Positions 35,853 through 46,460 of a stretch of DNA of 64,000 nt are shown piece by piece; the first letter of the stretch is position 1, and each line of letters begins with the position of its first letter. The notes under the pieces were generated by a model that saw only the letters and a program-made list of their open reading frames with translations, did no database searches and was not told the DNA's origin. The stretch is taken from positions 3,844,001 to 3,908,000 of the forward strand of contig NZ_CP098325.1 in the NCBI RefSeq assembly GCF_023639785.1, read 5' to 3'. The position numbers were made by a program, and so were the translations under genes. The stretch is from Leclercia adecarboxylata. GTDB lineage: Bacteria > Pseudomonadota > Gammaproteobacteria > Enterobacterales > Enterobacteriaceae.

Positions 35853-37829
35853 TTACTCGTCTTCCAGGTAGGTGTAGCCGTACAGACCGGCTTCAAACTC
35901 TTCCAGGAACTGTTTCTGCAACGTGTCGTCCAGATCGGTCTTTTTCACCTGATCGCGGAACTGGGTCAGCAGCTTGTTCGGATCGAGCTGAACGTACTGA
36001 AGCATATCCGCCACGGTGTCGCCCTCGTCGGAGAGCTCCACTTCCACGTTGCCGTCAGGGAAGACAAACACGTCAACCGCTTCGGTGTCGCCGAACAGGT
36101 TGTGCATGTTGCCGAGGATCTCCTGATAGGCCCCGACCATAAAGAAGCCCAGCATTGGTGGGTTCTCCGGATCGTACTCCGGCATTGGCATGGTAGTGGC
36201 GATACCGTCACCGTCAATGTAGTGGTCGATCGCCCCGTCGGAGTCACAGGTGATATCCAGCAGCACCGCACGACGCTCAGGCACCTGGTTCAGCCCTTCC
36301 AGCGGCAGAACCGGGAACAGCTGATCGATACCCCAGGCGTCCGGCATCGACTGGAAGAGCGAGAAGTTGACGTACATCTTGTCCGCCATACGCTCCTGCA
36401 GCTCGTCGATAATCGGACGGTGCGCGCGGTTGCTCGGGTCAAGCTGTTTCTGCACTTCGTGGCACATGTTCAGATACAGCTGCTCCGCCCAGGCGCGCTC
36501 CTGCAGGCTGAACGCACCGGATGAATAGCCGATGTGAATGTCATGCAGATCCATCTGGCTGTCGTGCAGCCACTCGCGCAGGGAACGGCGCGTACCCGGC
36601 TCGTGCATCTCCTGCCAGGTTTCCCACATGCTTTGCAGGGAACGCGGGGCATCATCCGCCGGAGGCGTCGCTTCGGTGATTTCGCTGCGCTCAACGCCGA
36701 TGATGTTGGAGACCAGCACCGTGTGGTGCGCGGTTACCGCACGCCCGGATTCGGTGATCACCGTCGGGTGCGGCAGGCCGTGCTCTTCACAGGCATCGCC
36801 AATCGCCCAGATGATGTTGTTAGCGTATTCGTTCAGGCCGTAGTTGACGGAGCAGTCGGACTGCGAGCGCGTACCTTCATAGTCCACGCCCAGACCACCG
36901 CCCACGTCGAAGCACTGGATATTCACGCCCAGCTTGTGCAGCTCAACGTAGAAACGGGCCGACTCACGCACGCCGGTGGCGATGTCGCGAATATTGGCCA
37001 TCTGTGAGCCGAGGTGGAAGTGCAGCAGCTGAATGCTGTCCAGACGACCGCGTTCGCGCAGGATTTCCACCAGCTGCAGAACCTGGTTCGCCGCCAGACC
37101 GAATTTGGATTTTTCGCCGCCGGAGGACTGCCACTTACCGGAGCCCTGGGAAGCCAGGCGCGCACGCACGCCAAGACGCGGTACCACGTTCAGGCGCTCG
37201 GCCTCTTCCAGCACGATAGCGATCTCAGTCATCTTCTCGATAACCAGATAGACCTTGTGGCCCATCTTCTCACCGATTAGCGCCAGGCGAATGTATTCGC
37301 GGTCTTTATAGCCGTTACAGACGATCACCGAGCGGGTCATGCCGGCATGCGCCAGGACGGCCATCAGTTCTGCTTTAGAACCCGCTTCCAGTCCCAGCGG
37401 TTCGCCAGAATGAATTAAGGATTCGATTACGCGACGATGCTGGTTCACCTTGATCGGATAAACCAGGAAGTAATCGCCGTTGTAGCCATAGGATTCACGC
37501 GCGCGCTTAAAGGCGGCGTTAATGGAACGCAGACGGTGTTGCAGGATCTGCGGGAAGCAGAACAGAGCAGGCAGACGCTGACCCTGCGCTTCACGTGCTT
37601 TCACCAGTTTGGCGAGATCGACGCGCGCTTCCGGTACGTCAGGATCCGGGCAAACGCTGATGTGGCCCAGCTCGTTGACGTCGTAGTAGTTATTGCCCCA
37701 CCAGGCAATATTGTAAGTGCGCAGCATCTTGCTGGCTTCCTGGGAGCTCATCGCAACCTCCTGCATAGAACGTAGTACACCCTGTTCGCCCGCTGACGAA
37801 GGCGAAACCGAAGACATGTCGTCAGACAT
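35853..37829 (-). CDS. speA: Biosynthetic arginine decarboxylase
   Basis: PLP-dependent decarboxylation of arginine to agmatine, reported partly periplasmic in E. coli. It has 658 residues. The PLP lysine lies in the [10 protein letters not shown] motif near residue 127, and [15 protein letters not shown] marks the phosphate-binding region near 310. The start is [17 protein letters not shown] at 37829, as in E. coli; an ATG four codons upstream is less likely. The small gene yqgB ends 8 bp upstream. Confidence 0.97.
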   Translation of the reverse strand: MSDDMSSVSPSSAGEQGVLRSMQEVAMSSQEASKMLRTYNIAWWGNNYYDVNELGHISVCPDPDVPEARVDLAKLVKAREAQGQRLPALFCFPQILQHRLRSINAAFKRARESYGYNGDYFLVYPIKVNQHRRVIESLIHSGEPLGLEAGSKAELMAVLAHAGMTRSVIVCNGYKDREYIRLALIGEKMGHKVYLVIEKMTEIAIVLEEAERLNVVPRLGVRARLASQGSGKWQSSGGEKSKFGLAANQVLQLVEILRERGRLDSIQLLHFHLGSQMANIRDIATGVRESARFYVELHKLGVNIQCFDVGGGLGVDYEGTRSQSDCSVNYGLNEYANNIIWAIGDACEEHGLPHPTVITESGRAVTAHHTVLVSNIIGVERSEITEATPPADDAPRSLQSMWETWQEMHEPGTRRSLREWLHDSQMDLHDIHIGYSSGAFSLQERAWAEQLYLNMCHEVQKQLDPSNRAHRPIIDELQERMADKMYVNFSLFQSMPDAWGIDQLFPVLPLEGLNQVPERRAVLLDITCDSDGAIDHYIDGDGIATTMPMPEYDPENPPMLGFFMVGAYQEILGNMHNLFGDTEAVDVFVFPDGNVEVELSDEGDTVADMLQYVQLDPNKLLTQFRDQVKKTDLDDTLQKQFLEEFEAGLYGYTYLEDE

Positions 37830-37837
37830 AGCGAACC

Positions 37838-37969
37838 TCAACTCTTACTATTCAGTGTAAAACAGTTGACTACTATCGCAGCGTCAATCTGCGATAACAA
37901 CCCATTATCCGACCAGCTTTCCAGCACAGAATGCTGAAAGCCGGGCCGTGCGACCGGTTTCTTATTCAT
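37838..37969 (-). CDS. yqgB: Small protein YqgB
   Basis: A 43-residue open frame beginning [18 protein letters not shown] and ending [14 protein letters not shown]. It matches E. coli YqgB as I remember it (MKKKPVAQLERQHSLLEN... [12 protein letters not shown]) at the N terminus and in the hydrophobic C-terminal half. Its stop lies 8 bp before the speA ATG. It may be a leader peptide gene or an independent small protein. The C-terminal stretch [14 protein letters not shown] is mildly hydrophobic. The function is unknown. Confidence 0.8.
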   Translation of the reverse strand: MNKKPVARPGFQHSVLESWSDNGLLSQIDAAIVVNCFTLNSKS

Positions 37970-38293
37970 ATCATTGTAAAACACGTATCCGAACTCTGTA
38001 TGACAAGGTTCGGCGAAACCACGAGAAAACTCTTGTATTTACAAGAGCGCCCTTGTTCAGTCTTCGCAAAGCGTAGTGCCAGCCCTGGAGTCCTGAGAAG
38101 CGCCGAGATGGGTATAACATCGGCAGGTTTGCAGATTAGAAATGCGAATGGCGGGGAACATGTTCCGGCCTGAAAGGCAGAACTGAATTAGCGGAAAACG
38201 ACGGTTCATTATCTCGTATCACCTCCACGCAAGCCTGAATAAACCCGCGACAAGTTAAAGCTAAAAGTTCACTGCTTTACCCGGCTGGAAGTG

Positions 38294-38323
38294 GCGACAC
38301 GAAGAAACGTCGTGTGCTTTTTT
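38294..38323 (+). terminator. Terminator-like hairpin in the yqgB-metK gap
   Basis: GC-(G)-ACACGA at 38294-38302 pairs with TCGTGT-GC at 38310-38317 around an AGAAACG loop, with one bulged G, followed by TTTTTT. It points right, towards metK, with no annotated gene upstream on that strand. It could end a small transcript. Confidence 0.45.
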
Positions 38324-38485
38324 GTATGAGCCGCGCGCCGCGTTTTATACCGACAAGACGGGGAAAATGCAAAATATAAATGCGTGCATTGACACACCGT
38401 CAGCAAAAATTTCCAGCCGGGTTTTCAACGGCGTAGCCACTCATTCAAAAAAAGCTGGAAATCGGGCGAAGAAGTGACCTAAAAT

Positions 38486-38517
38486 AGCCATCCAGATGTT
38501 AATCCATCCATACTGAT
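38486..38517. promoter_or_regulatory. Candidate MetJ operator (tandem met boxes)
   Basis: Four abutting 8-mers AGCCATCC, AGATGTTA, ATCCATCC and ATACTGAT match the met-box consensus AGACGTCT at 5, 5, 4 and 4 positions. They lie about 110 bp upstream of the metK ATG. E. coli metK is repressed by MetJ with SAM. Confidence 0.45.
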
Positions 38518-38628
38518 TAACACTCAGACTGCCAGTGTCATCATCTGCAAGTCCTGGTGGAAAAAACTACCACGACGACCCCACACGACAGTTTGAGCTA
38601 AATAAATTCTCCTTAGGTAAATTAAAAC

Positions 38629-39783
38629 ATGGCAAAACACCTGTTTACGTCCGAGTCCGTATCAGAAGGACATCCTGATAAAATTGCTGACCAAATCTCC
38701 GACGCGGTGCTGGACGCGATCCTCGAGCAGGATCCAAAGGCGCGCGTAGCGTGTGAAACCTATGTCAAAACCGGCATGGTCATGGTTGGCGGTGAAATCA
38801 CTACCAGTGCATGGGTTGATATCGAAGAGATCACCCGTAACACCGTGCGTGAAATCGGCTATGTGCATTCTGATATGGGTTTTGATGCCAACTCTTGCGC
38901 CGTCCTGAGCGCGATTGGCAAACAGTCCCCGGACATTAACCAGGGCGTTGACCGTGCCGATCCGCTGGAACAGGGCGCGGGCGACCAGGGCCTGATGTTT
39001 GGCTATGCGACCAACGAAACCGACGTGCTGATGCCAGCGCCGATCACCTATGCTCATCGTCTGGTGCAGCGCCAGGCTGAAGTGCGTAAAAACGGCACCC
39101 TGCCATGGCTGCGTCCGGATGCGAAAAGCCAGGTCACCTTCCAGTACGACGACGGCAAAATTGTCGGCATCGACGCGGTGGTTCTGTCTACTCAGCACGC
39201 TGAAGATATCGACCAGAAATCCCTGCAGGAAGCCGTGATGGAAGAGATCATCAAGCCGGTTCTGCCAACCGAGTGGCTGAATGCCTCCACCAAATACTTC
39301 ATCAACCCAACAGGCCGTTTTGTAATCGGTGGACCAATGGGCGACTGCGGTCTGACCGGTCGTAAGATCATCGTTGATACCTACGGCGGCATGGCGCGTC
39401 ACGGTGGCGGCGCGTTCTCCGGTAAGGATCCGTCTAAAGTTGACCGTTCTGCAGCGTACGCGGCACGTTATGTGGCGAAAAACATCGTTGCTGCTGGTCT
39501 GGCTGACCGCTGTGAGATCCAGGTTTCCTACGCTATCGGCGTGGCAGAACCGACCTCCATCATGGTTGAAACCTTCGGCACCGAAAAAGTGCCTTCAGAA
39601 CAGCTGACCCTGCTGGTACGCGAGTTCTTCGACCTGCGTCCGTACGGTCTGATTCAGATGCTGGATCTGCTGCACCCAATCTACAAAGAAACCGCTGCTT
39701 ACGGTCACTTTGGTCGCGAACATTTCCCATGGGAAAAAACCGACAAAGCCGCTCAGCTGCGTGAAGCTGCCGGTCTGAAATAA
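38629..39783 (+). CDS. metK: S-adenosylmethionine synthetase
   Basis: Makes SAM from methionine and ATP. It has 384 residues, as in E. coli. Signature motifs are [17 protein letters not shown] near residue 14, the hexapeptide GAGDQG near 118 and [16 protein letters not shown] near 259. SAM decarboxylation feeds spermidine synthesis, so it sits naturally beside the polyamine genes. Codon use is that of an abundant protein. Confidence 0.98.
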   Translation: MAKHLFTSESVSEGHPDKIADQISDAVLDAILEQDPKARVACETYVKTGMVMVGGEITTSAWVDIEEITRNTVREIGYVHSDMGFDANSCAVLSAIGKQSPDINQGVDRADPLEQGAGDQGLMFGYATNETDVLMPAPITYAHRLVQRQAEVRKNGTLPWLRPDAKSQVTFQYDDGKIVGIDAVVLSTQHAEDIDQKSLQEAVMEEIIKPVLPTEWLNASTKYFINPTGRFVIGGPMGDCGLTGRKIIVDTYGGMARHGGGAFSGKDPSKVDRSAAYAARYVAKNIVAAGLADRCEIQVSYAIGVAEPTSIMVETFGTEKVPSEQLTLLVREFFDLRPYGLIQMLDLLHPIYKETAAYGHFGREHFPWEKTDKAAQLREAAGLK

Positions 39784-39804
39784 TCGACTGACAACGCTTG
39801 AATG

Positions 39805-39836
39805 AGGCCAGCCCCGTGCTGGCCTTTTTATTTTTC
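39805..39836 (+). terminator. Intrinsic terminator after metK
   Basis: AGGCCAGC / GCTGGCCT stem with a CCCGT loop, followed by TTTTATTTTT, 22 bp after the metK stop. Confidence 0.9.
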
Positions 39837-39853
39837 TGCTTTATAACCCCTGT

Positions 39854-39869
39854 CTGAAAACGCTCTCAC
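39854..39869. promoter_or_regulatory. Candidate GalR/GalS operator upstream of galP
   Basis: CTGAAAACGCTCTCAC matches the gal operator consensus GTGNAANCGNTTNCAC at 10 of 12 defined positions. It lies 122 bp upstream of the galP ATG; E. coli galP is controlled by GalR/GalS and CRP. Confidence 0.55.
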
Positions 39870-39991
39870 CGCGATAAAAGCGCTGCCCTTTCGGAATACT
39901 CTCTTTGTTTGTCTCGCCCCTCTCACATACTTTTACAGCATCCCATTCAAATCTTTACATTCATAAAACAAAAAACCAACTGGAGGGCTTC

Positions 39992-41389
39992 ATGCCTGAT
40001 AATAAAAAAAAGGGGCGGGCGTCCAATAAGACGATGACATTCTTCGTCTGCTTCCTCGCAGCACTGGCCGGATTACTGTTCGGTCTGGATATCGGCGTGA
40101 TTGCCGGTGCCCTGCCGTTCATTACTGATGAATTCCAGATCAGCTCCCATACCCAGGAGTGGGTGGTCAGCTCAATGATGTTCGGGGCTGCGGTCGGGGC
40201 GGTCGGCAGCGGCTGGCTCTCCTTCAAGCTCGGGCGTAAAAAGAGCCTGATGATTGGCGCGATCCTGTTTGTCGCCGGCTCGCTCTTCTCTGCCGCGGCA
40301 CCTAACGTGGAAGTGCTGATTGCCTCCCGCGTACTGCTGGGCCTGGCGGTCGGTGTCGCCTCTTATACCGCGCCGCTGTACCTGTCGGAGATCGCACCGG
40401 AGAAAATCCGCGGCAGCATGATCTCCATGTATCAGCTGATGATTACTATCGGTATTCTCGGGGCCTATCTTTCCGACACCGCATTTAGCTACAGCGGCGC
40501 ATGGCGCTGGATGCTGGGTGTGATCATTATCCCGGCGGTGCTGCTGCTGATTGGCGTCTTCTTCCTGCCGGACAGCCCGCGATGGTTTGCAGCCAAACGC
40601 CGCTTTAACGATGCGGAACGGGTGCTGCTGCGCCTGCGCGACACCAGCGCGGAAGCGAAGCGCGAGCTGGAAGAGATCCGCGAAAGCCTGCAGGTAAAAC
40701 AGAGCGGCTGGGCGCTGTTCAAAGAGAACAGCAACTTCCGTCGGGCGGTGTTCCTTGGCGTGCTGCTGCAGATCATGCAGCAGTTCACCGGAATGAACGT
40801 CATCATGTATTACGCGCCGAAAATCTTTGAGCTGGCGGGTTACAGCAATACCACCCAGCAGATGTGGGGCACCGTGATTGTCGGCCTGACCAACGTGCTG
40901 GCAACCTTTATCGCCATCGGTCTGGTGGATCGCTGGGGCCGTAAACCGACGCTGACGCTGGGCTTCCTGGTAATGGCCGTCGGCATGGGCGTGCTGGGTA
41001 CCATGCTGCATGTGGGTATCGAGTCCCCTGCTATGCAGTACGTGGCCGTCGGAATGCTGCTGATGTTTATCGTCGGTTTTGCGATGAGTGCTGGCCCGCT
41101 GATCTGGGTGCTGTGTTCTGAGATCCAGCCGCTGAAAGGCCGCGACTTCGGTATCACCTGCTCCACCGCCACCAACTGGATCGCCAACATGATTGTCGGC
41201 GCAACCTTCCTGACCATGCTCGATACGCTGGGTAACGCCAACACCTTCTGGGTGTACGGCGGTCTGAACCTGCTGTTTATCGTGCTGACCCTGTGGCTGG
41301 TTCCTGAAACTAAACACGTTTCCCTGGAACATATCGAACGCAACCTGATGAAAGGCCGTCCGCTGCGCGAAATTGGCGCTCACGACTGA
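39992..41389 (+). CDS. galP: Galactose:H+ symporter
   Basis: A sugar-porter-family MFS permease of 465 residues with twelve transmembrane segments. Family motifs are [13 protein letters not shown] in TM1, GRKKSLMIG in loop 2-3, PESPR-type PDSPRWF near residue 195 and [12 protein letters not shown] at the C terminus. The start MPDNKKKGR at 39992 has GGAGG upstream; an earlier in-frame ATG at 39905 precedes non-conserved sequence. A galR-type operator lies upstream. Confidence 0.97.
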   Translation: MPDNKKKGRASNKTMTFFVCFLAALAGLLFGLDIGVIAGALPFITDEFQISSHTQEWVVSSMMFGAAVGAVGSGWLSFKLGRKKSLMIGAILFVAGSLFSAAAPNVEVLIASRVLLGLAVGVASYTAPLYLSEIAPEKIRGSMISMYQLMITIGILGAYLSDTAFSYSGAWRWMLGVIIIPAVLLLIGVFFLPDSPRWFAAKRRFNDAERVLLRLRDTSAEAKRELEEIRESLQVKQSGWALFKENSNFRRAVFLGVLLQIMQQFTGMNVIMYYAPKIFELAGYSNTTQQMWGTVIVGLTNVLATFIAIGLVDRWGRKPTLTLGFLVMAVGMGVLGTMLHVGIESPAMQYVAVGMLLMFIVGFAMSAGPLIWVLCSEIQPLKGRDFGITCSTATNWIANMIVGATFLTMLDTLGNANTFWVYGGLNLLFIVLTLWLVPETKHVSLEHIERNLMKGRPLREIGAHD

Positions 41390-41460
41390 TCTTTCCGGCT
41401 TCCTCCCTCGCGGAGGAAGCCGCTTGCACCGCTCCGCCGCACGCTCTATGCTCTGCCCCT

Positions 41461-41958
41461 ATGAAAACACCCCGTCTCCCCATTGCGCTTCAGCAAGCCG
41501 CCATGCGCAGCCTGCGCGAAAAACTGGCCCAGGCCAACCTGAAGCTCGGTCGGAACTACCCTGAACCTAAGCTGGTCTGGCAGCAGCGCGGCACCGCAGC
41601 AGGCACCGCCTGGTTGGATGCCTACGAGATCCGCCTCAACCCCGTTTTAATGCTGGAAAACCAGCAGGCCTTTATCGACGAAGTGGTGCCCCACGAGCTG
41701 GCGCATCTGCTGGTGTGGAAGCACTTTGGCCGCGTGGCCCCGCACGGCAAAGAGTGGAAATGGATGATGGAAGCGGTGCTGGGCGTTCCAGCGCGGCGAA
41801 CCCACCAGTTCGAGCTTGATTCCGTACGTCGCAATACGTTCCCCTACCGCTGCCAGTGTCAGCAGCACCAGCTCACGGTGCGTCGCCATAACCGGGTAGT
41901 GCGCGGGGAGGCCACTTACTGCTGCGTTAAATGCGGTGAACCGCTTATTGCCGAGTAA
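41461..41958 (+). CDS. sprT: SprT family zinc metalloprotease-like protein
   Basis: A 165-residue SprT-like protein. The HExxH motif is in [10 protein letters not shown] near residue 79, and the C-terminal zinc ribbon shows CQCQQH and CCVKCGE. Homologous to the Spartan protease domain; the role in enterics is not well defined. It lies 71 bp after galP and 94 bp before endA. Confidence 0.93.
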   Translation: MKTPRLPIALQQAAMRSLREKLAQANLKLGRNYPEPKLVWQQRGTAAGTAWLDAYEIRLNPVLMLENQQAFIDEVVPHELAHLLVWKHFGRVAPHGKEWKWMMEAVLGVPARRTHQFELDSVRRNTFPYRCQCQQHQLTVRRHNRVVRGEATYCCVKCGEPLIAE

Positions 41959-42052
41959 GCGGCGGAACAATCAGGAACATTCCTGATCTGCCTGATTGCA
42001 TACAAGAACAACTTTCGTTACGTTGCGGGCTCGTTTTGACACGGAGTTCACG

Positions 42053-42760
42053 ATGTCCCGTAATTTCTCTCTCGCGGTCGCGTTTCTGGCGACGGCGTTC
42101 TCAGGCCACGCGCTGGCCGAAGGTATCAACAGTTTCTCTCAGGCAAAAGCCGCAGGCGTGAAGGTCAATGCTGACGTCGCGGGTGACTTTTACTGTGGCT
42201 GCAAAATTAACTGGCAGGGCAAAAAAGGGGTCGTGGACCTGGCGTCCTGCGGCTACAAAGTGCGTAAAAATGAAAACCGGGCCAACCGCATTGAATGGGA
42301 ACATGTGGTTCCGGCCTGGCAGTTCGGCCACCAGCGCCAGTGCTGGCAGGATGGCGGACGTAAAAACTGCGCCAAAGACCCGGTTTATCGCCAGATTGAA
42401 AGCGACATGCATAACCTGCAACCCGCCGTGGGCGAGGTGAATGGCGATCGCGGCAACTTTATGTACAGCCAGTGGAACGGCGGCGAGGGCCAATACGGCC
42501 AGTGTGCCATGAAGGTCGATTTTAAAGAGAAGCTTGCCGAGCCACCGGCCCGTGCGCGCGGTAGTATCGCCCGCACCTACTTCTATATGCGCGATCGCTA
42601 TAACCTCAACCTCTCCCGCCAGCAAACCCAGCTCTTCAACGCCTGGGATAAACTCTATCCGGTGACTGCCTGGGAGTGCGAGCGTGACGTGCGCATTGCT
42701 AAAGTTCAGGGGAATCACAACCCTTACGTCCAGCGCGCTTGCCAGGCGCAAAAGAGCTAA
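42053..42760 (+). CDS. endA: DNA-specific endonuclease I (periplasmic)
   Basis: Cleaves double-stranded DNA in the periplasm. It has 235 residues with a cleavable signal peptide ([17 protein letters not shown], cut before EGINSFSQ). The nuclease core has [12 protein letters not shown] near residue 82 and [18 protein letters not shown] near 120. The start at 42053 is chosen because the signal peptide begins there; the frame extends 19 codons further upstream without support. Confidence 0.96.
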   Translation: MSRNFSLAVAFLATAFSGHALAEGINSFSQAKAAGVKVNADVAGDFYCGCKINWQGKKGVVDLASCGYKVRKNENRANRIEWEHVVPAWQFGHQRQCWQDGGRKNCAKDPVYRQIESDMHNLQPAVGEVNGDRGNFMYSQWNGGEGQYGQCAMKVDFKEKLAEPPARARGSIARTYFYMRDRYNLNLSRQQTQLFNAWDKLYPVTAWECERDVRIAKVQGNHNPYVQRACQAQKS

Positions 42761-42793
42761 CCTACACTAGCGGCAATTGTTTCTTTAAGTATA

Positions 42794-42830
42794 CCCCTCA
42801 CCCTAACCCTCTCCCCACAGGGGAGAGGGG
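42794..42830. repeat. CCCTCACCC-type dispersed repeat, copy 2 (inverted)
   Basis: CCCTCACCCTAACC followed by the CTCTCCCC-ACA-GGGGAGAG hairpin: the same unit as at 7466 and 51245 in opposite orientation, without the CAGACCGCAC tail. It lies between endA and rsmE and can act as the endA 3' hairpin. Confidence 0.75.
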
Positions 42831-42873
42831 ATAGAATGTGCCGGGTACTCAGCTCTTGATGGATTTCTTAACT

Positions 42874-43605
42874 ATGCGTGTACCTCGTATTTATCATCCC
42901 GAACCTATCGCCGCAGGCAGCGAGATTGCCCTGTCTGAAGAGGCCGCTAACCACGTGGGTCGCGTGCTGCGCATGGGTGCTGGCCAGGCCATTCAGCTGT
43001 TTGATGGTTCAAACCAGGTGTTTGACGCAAACATCATCCGCGCCGATAAAAAAAGCGTGCACGTCAGTATCGTGAGTAGCGAAATCGACGATCGTGAATC
43101 ACCGCTGCATATCCATTTAGGCCAGGTGATGTCGCGCGGCGAAAAAATGGAATTCACTATCCAGAAATCGATCGAACTGGGTGTAAGCCTCATTACGCCA
43201 CTTTTTTCTGAGCGCTGCGGCGTTAAACTGGATGCTGAACGTCTGAATAAGAAGCTCCAGCAGTGGCAAAAAATCGCCATTGCCGCCTGTGAGCAGTGTG
43301 GCCGCAACCGCGTCCCGGAGATCCGCCCGGCAATGGATCTCGAAGCCTGGTGTGCGGAAGAGGAGCAGGGCCTGAAGCTCAACCTTCATCCCCGCGCCAG
43401 CGCCAGCATCAACACCCTGCCGCTGCCGGTTGAGCGCGTGCGCTTGTTGATTGGCCCGGAAGGCGGCCTGTCGGCGGATGAAATCGCCATGACCGCCCGC
43501 TACCAGTTTACTGATATTCTGTTGGGACCCCGCGTTCTGCGTACTGAGACCACCGCGCTAACCGCCATCACTGCCCTGCAGGTGCGTTTTGGCGATTTAG
43601 GTTGA
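42874..43605 (+). CDS. rsmE: 16S rRNA m3U1498 methyltransferase
   Basis: SPOUT-class methyltransferase modifying U1498 of 16S rRNA. It has 243 residues: N-terminal PUA-like domain ([14 protein letters not shown]) and a C-terminal knotted domain with [14 protein letters not shown] near residue 195 and [15 protein letters not shown] near 220. The start [11 protein letters not shown] at 42874 matches E. coli; upstream in-frame starts at 42838 and 42859 are alternatives. It is followed by gshB after 19 bp. Confidence 0.95.
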   Translation: MRVPRIYHPEPIAAGSEIALSEEAANHVGRVLRMGAGQAIQLFDGSNQVFDANIIRADKKSVHVSIVSSEIDDRESPLHIHLGQVMSRGEKMEFTIQKSIELGVSLITPLFSERCGVKLDAERLNKKLQQWQKIAIAACEQCGRNRVPEIRPAMDLEAWCAEEEQGLKLNLHPRASASINTLPLPVERVRLLIGPEGGLSADEIAMTARYQFTDILLGPRVLRTETTALTAITALQVRFGDLG

Positions 43606-43624
43606 AGCATTAACGGAGAAGACA

Positions 43625-44572
43625 ATGATCAAGCTCGGCATCGTGATGGACCCCATCGCAAGCATCAATATCAAGAAAGATTCCAGCTTCGCTATGCTGC
43701 TGGAAGCGCAACGTCGCGGCTACCAGCTCCACTATATGGAGATGAGCGACCTGTACCTGATTAACGGCGAAGCGCGTGCGCGCACCCGCATCGTCAACGT
43801 CGAGCAGAATTACGATAAATGGTATGAGTTCGGTTCCGAGCAGGATCTGCCCCTGGCCGAGCTCGACGTCATCCTGATGCGTAAAGATCCGCCGTTCGAC
43901 ACGGAATACATCTACTGCACCTATATCCTTGAGCGCGCAGAAGAGAAAGGCACGCTGATCGTTAACAAACCGCAGAGCCTGCGCGACTGCAACGAGAAGC
44001 TCTACACCGCCTGGTTCTCCGACCTGACCCCAGAGACGCTGGTGACGCGCAGCAAAGCACAGCTGAAAGCCTTCTGGCAGAAACACGGCGATATCATCCT
44101 GAAGCCGCTGGACGGCATGGGCGGCGCCTCTATCTTCCGCGTCAAAGAGGGTGACCCGAACCTGGGCGTTATCGCTGAGACCCTGACCGAGCATGGCACC
44201 CGCTACTGCATGGCCCAGAACTATATTCCGGCGATTGTCGACGGCGACAAGCGCGTGCTGGTGGTGGACGGCGAGCCGGTTCCCTACTGCCTGGCGCGTA
44301 TTCCCCAGGGCGGCGAAACCCGTGGTAACCTGGCGGCCGGTGGCCGTGGCGAACCGCGTCCGCTGACCGAAAGCGACTGGGAAATTGCCCGCCGCGTAGG
44401 TCCGCTGTTAAAAGCCAAGGGGCTGATCTTCGTGGGCCTCGACATCATTGGCGACCGCCTCACAGAAGTGAACGTCACCAGCCCGACCTGTATTCGTGAA
44501 ATCGAAGCTGAGTTCCCGGTCTCTATTACCGGCATGCTGATGGATGCCATCGAAAAACGGCTGAAGCAGTAA
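43625..44572 (+). CDS. gshB: Glutathione synthetase
   Basis: ATP-grasp ligase joining gamma-glutamylcysteine and glycine. It has 315 residues: [20 protein letters not shown] at the N terminus, ATP-binding [14 protein letters not shown] near residue 160, [16 protein letters not shown] near 238 and metal-binding [13 protein letters not shown] near 278. Probably cotranscribed with rsmE; a terminator follows at 44589. Confidence 0.97.
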   Translation: MIKLGIVMDPIASINIKKDSSFAMLLEAQRRGYQLHYMEMSDLYLINGEARARTRIVNVEQNYDKWYEFGSEQDLPLAELDVILMRKDPPFDTEYIYCTYILERAEEKGTLIVNKPQSLRDCNEKLYTAWFSDLTPETLVTRSKAQLKAFWQKHGDIILKPLDGMGGASIFRVKEGDPNLGVIAETLTEHGTRYCMAQNYIPAIVDGDKRVLVVDGEPVPYCLARIPQGGETRGNLAAGGRGEPRPLTESDWEIARRVGPLLKAKGLIFVGLDIIGDRLTEVNVTSPTCIREIEAEFPVSITGMLMDAIEKRLKQ

Positions 44573-44588
44573 CCAGAATAATACTGTT

Positions 44589-44636
44589 AGTGACAGCACC
44601 CAGGTTTCTCCGCATACTGGGCGCTGTCGCTTTTTA
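44589..44636 (+). terminator. Intrinsic terminator after gshB
   Basis: GTGACAGC-A-CCCAG pairs with CTGGG-C-GCTGTCGC around a 13-nt loop, followed by TTTTT. Confidence 0.75.
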
Positions 44637-44660
44637 AACCAGGAAACAGAACCTCTGACA

Positions 44661-45221
44661 ATGAATTTACAGCATCACTTTCTTATTGCCATGCCTGCTC
44701 TCCAGGACCCGATTTTCCGCCGTTCCGTGGTTTATATCTGCGAGTACAGTGAAGAGGGCGCGATGGGGATTATCATCAATAAACCGCTGGAAAATCTTTC
44801 TGTTGAAGGCATTCTGGAAAAATTGAAAATTTCCCAGGACGAACGTGTGCCTGAGATTCGTCTCGATAAAGCGGTCATGCTCGGTGGCCCGCTGGCAGAA
44901 GATCGGGGCTTTATTTTGCATACGCCGCCAGGTTTTTCCTCCAGTATCCGTATCTCTGACAATACCGTTGTGACCACCTCTCGTGACGTGCTGGAGACGC
45001 TGGGCACAGAAAAGCAACCTGCCGATGTGCTGGTCGCGCTCGGTTACTCCTCATGGGAAAAAGGTCAGCTTGAGCAGGAGATCCTGGATAATGCCTGGCT
45101 CACTGCCCCGGCAGATTTGAATATCCTGTTTAAAACCCCCATCGCCGATCGCTGGCGCGATGCGGCTAAGCTGATTGGCATTGATATCCAGACCATGCCT
45201 GGCGTAGCGGGGCATGCCTGA
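44661..45221 (+). CDS. yqgE: UPF0301 (DUF179) family protein YqgE
   Basis: A 186-residue conserved protein of unknown molecular role. DUF179 landmarks are [21 protein letters not shown] at the N terminus, [10 protein letters not shown] near residue 34 and [15 protein letters not shown] near 73. Its stop overlaps the yqgF ATG by one base (TGATG), so the pair is translationally coupled; the same pairing occurs in most enterics. Confidence 0.94.
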   Translation: MNLQHHFLIAMPALQDPIFRRSVVYICEYSEEGAMGIIINKPLENLSVEGILEKLKISQDERVPEIRLDKAVMLGGPLAEDRGFILHTPPGFSSSIRISDNTVVTTSRDVLETLGTEKQPADVLVALGYSSWEKGQLEQEILDNAWLTAPADLNILFKTPIADRWRDAAKLIGIDIQTMPGVAGHA

Positions 45222-45637
45222 TGAGCGGCACGCTTCTCGCCTTTGATTTCGGCACCAAAAGTATTGGCGTGGCGATCGGCCAGCGCATTACCGGCACCGC
45301 TCGCCCGCTGACGGCGCTGAAAGCGCAGAACGGCACCCCGGACTGGAGCCTGATTGAACGCCTGCTGAAAGAGTGGCAGCCGGATGAGGTGATTGTCGGC
45401 TTACCGCTGAATATGGATGGCACCGAACAGCCATTAACTGCCCGGGCGCGCAATTTCGCCAATAAAATTCATGGCCGTTTTGGGGTAGCGATTAAGCTGC
45501 ACGACGAACGGTTAAGTACGGTAGAAGCCCGTGCCGGTCTGTTTGAGCATGGCGGTTTTCGCGCACTCAACAAAGGCAGCGTCGATTCCGCCTCCGCCGT
45601 GATTATCCTCGAGAGTTTCTTCGAGCAGGGTTACTGA
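45221..45637 (+). CDS. yqgF: YqgF/RuvX family nuclease
   Basis: A RNase H-fold nuclease of 138 residues, reported to act in pre-16S rRNA 5'-end processing. Acidic active-site segments are [15 protein letters not shown] (Asp near 8), [13 protein letters not shown] and [10 protein letters not shown] (Glu near 97), and the C-terminal [10 protein letters not shown] (Asp near 120). It is the second gene of the yqgE-yqgF pair. Confidence 0.94.
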   Translation: MSGTLLAFDFGTKSIGVAIGQRITGTARPLTALKAQNGTPDWSLIERLLKEWQPDEVIVGLPLNMDGTEQPLTARARNFANKIHGRFGVAIKLHDERLSTVEARAGLFEHGGFRALNKGSVDSASAVIILESFFEQGY

Positions 45638-45648
45638 TCACCCTTCCC

Positions 45649-45674
45649 TTTGCCCGGCCCCCCGGGCAAATCCC
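45649..45674. terminator. Bidirectional hairpin between yqgF and the IclR gene
   Basis: TTTGCCCGG / CCGGGCAAA perfect 9-bp stem with a CCCC loop, 11 bp after yqgF and just after the convergent IclR stop. T-rich sequence follows on the plus strand (CCCTTTTATT). Confidence 0.65.
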
Positions 45675-45676
45675 TT

Positions 45677-46366
45677 TTATTCCGCCAGCAGCGTGGCGTT
45701 GAGTGCGGTCAGTTCCTCAAGACGCGTACGGACGCTCGCATCCTCAATATTCCACATACCGGCAAACGCCAGCGCGGCATGATGCGCGCCCACGGGCAGA
45801 GCCATAGAGACTTCCCCGTCGTCATGATGCCAGATCACATGCCCCTGCTCGCGCTGCTGGGCCACATGCGGGGCAAGGTTTTGCCACTGTTCAGGCGTAA
45901 AGCGAGGAATGAGCGCTTCATCCGTTTCGCTCGCCAGCAGCGACATACCAATCACCGATTGCCAGGCTGGCAACATGTGGAAACCGGCCAGCGCCTGGCT
46001 GGTCTGGCTGCCGGGAACGGAGTGCCAGATATAGATAACCTGGTCTTCCCACAGCACCCCCAGCGCCACCACGATATCCCGTGGCGCATGGCGTTCCAGC
46101 CGGGGCAGCGCCCTGGAGAACAGCTCAGAGCCACGGATAGACTGTGCCGCAAGGGCATGAATGCCGGGGCCGGGAAGATAGCGACGATGCTCGTCCTGCA
46201 TGGTCAGGCCAATGGAGGCCATCGTCATCAGCAAACGGTTAACACGGGTGGTGTTAATCCCCATCAGTCGTGCGAGTTCACGGCAGCCGATGGCGCGGCC
46301 GCTGGAAACCAGATATTGCAGACAGCGAATGCCGTCGATAAGACTTTGGTTCGGTTGTGATGACAT
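45677..46366 (-). CDS. IclR-family transcriptional regulator (not in K-12 at this site)
   Basis: A 229-residue IclR regulator, distinct from the one at 29832. The N-terminal HTH (LIDGIRCLQYLVSSGRAIGCRELARLMGINTTRVNRLL) is followed by the effector domain (about 75-225). The likely start is ATG 46366 (MSSQPNQSLIDG); the open frame continues back over yggR sequence to 46492 without homology support. It lies between yqgF and yggR, adjacent in K-12, and is 94 bp downstream of yggR in the same direction. No adjacent structural gene suggests its target. Confidence 0.85.
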   Translation of the reverse strand: MSSQPNQSLIDGIRCLQYLVSSGRAIGCRELARLMGINTTRVNRLLMTMASIGLTMQDEHRRYLPGPGIHALAAQSIRGSELFSRALPRLERHAPRDIVVALGVLWEDQVIYIWHSVPGSQTSQALAGFHMLPAWQSVIGMSLLASETDEALIPRFTPEQWQNLAPHVAQQREQGHVIWHHDDGEVSMALPVGAHHAALAFAGMWNIEDASVRTRLEELTALNATLLAE

Positions 46367-46460
46367 AGCCGCTTCAATCAGTGCAATAAGAAAGTCGATT
46401 TTAGCGCCCGTACAGAAGGAAACAAGGCCGTGAAGCGCATTCTCTGCTGTGGCTAACGCA

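Larger units (their letters stand above)
37970..38628. other. Long intergenic region between yqgB and metK
   Basis: A 659-bp stretch with no convincing protein gene beyond yqgB. It contains the speA/yqgB upstream region on the left, a terminator-like hairpin at 38294-38323, and MetJ-box-like repeats near 38486 before metK. The E. coli small ORFs yqgC and yqgD reported in this interval were not recognised here. Confidence 0.5.
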
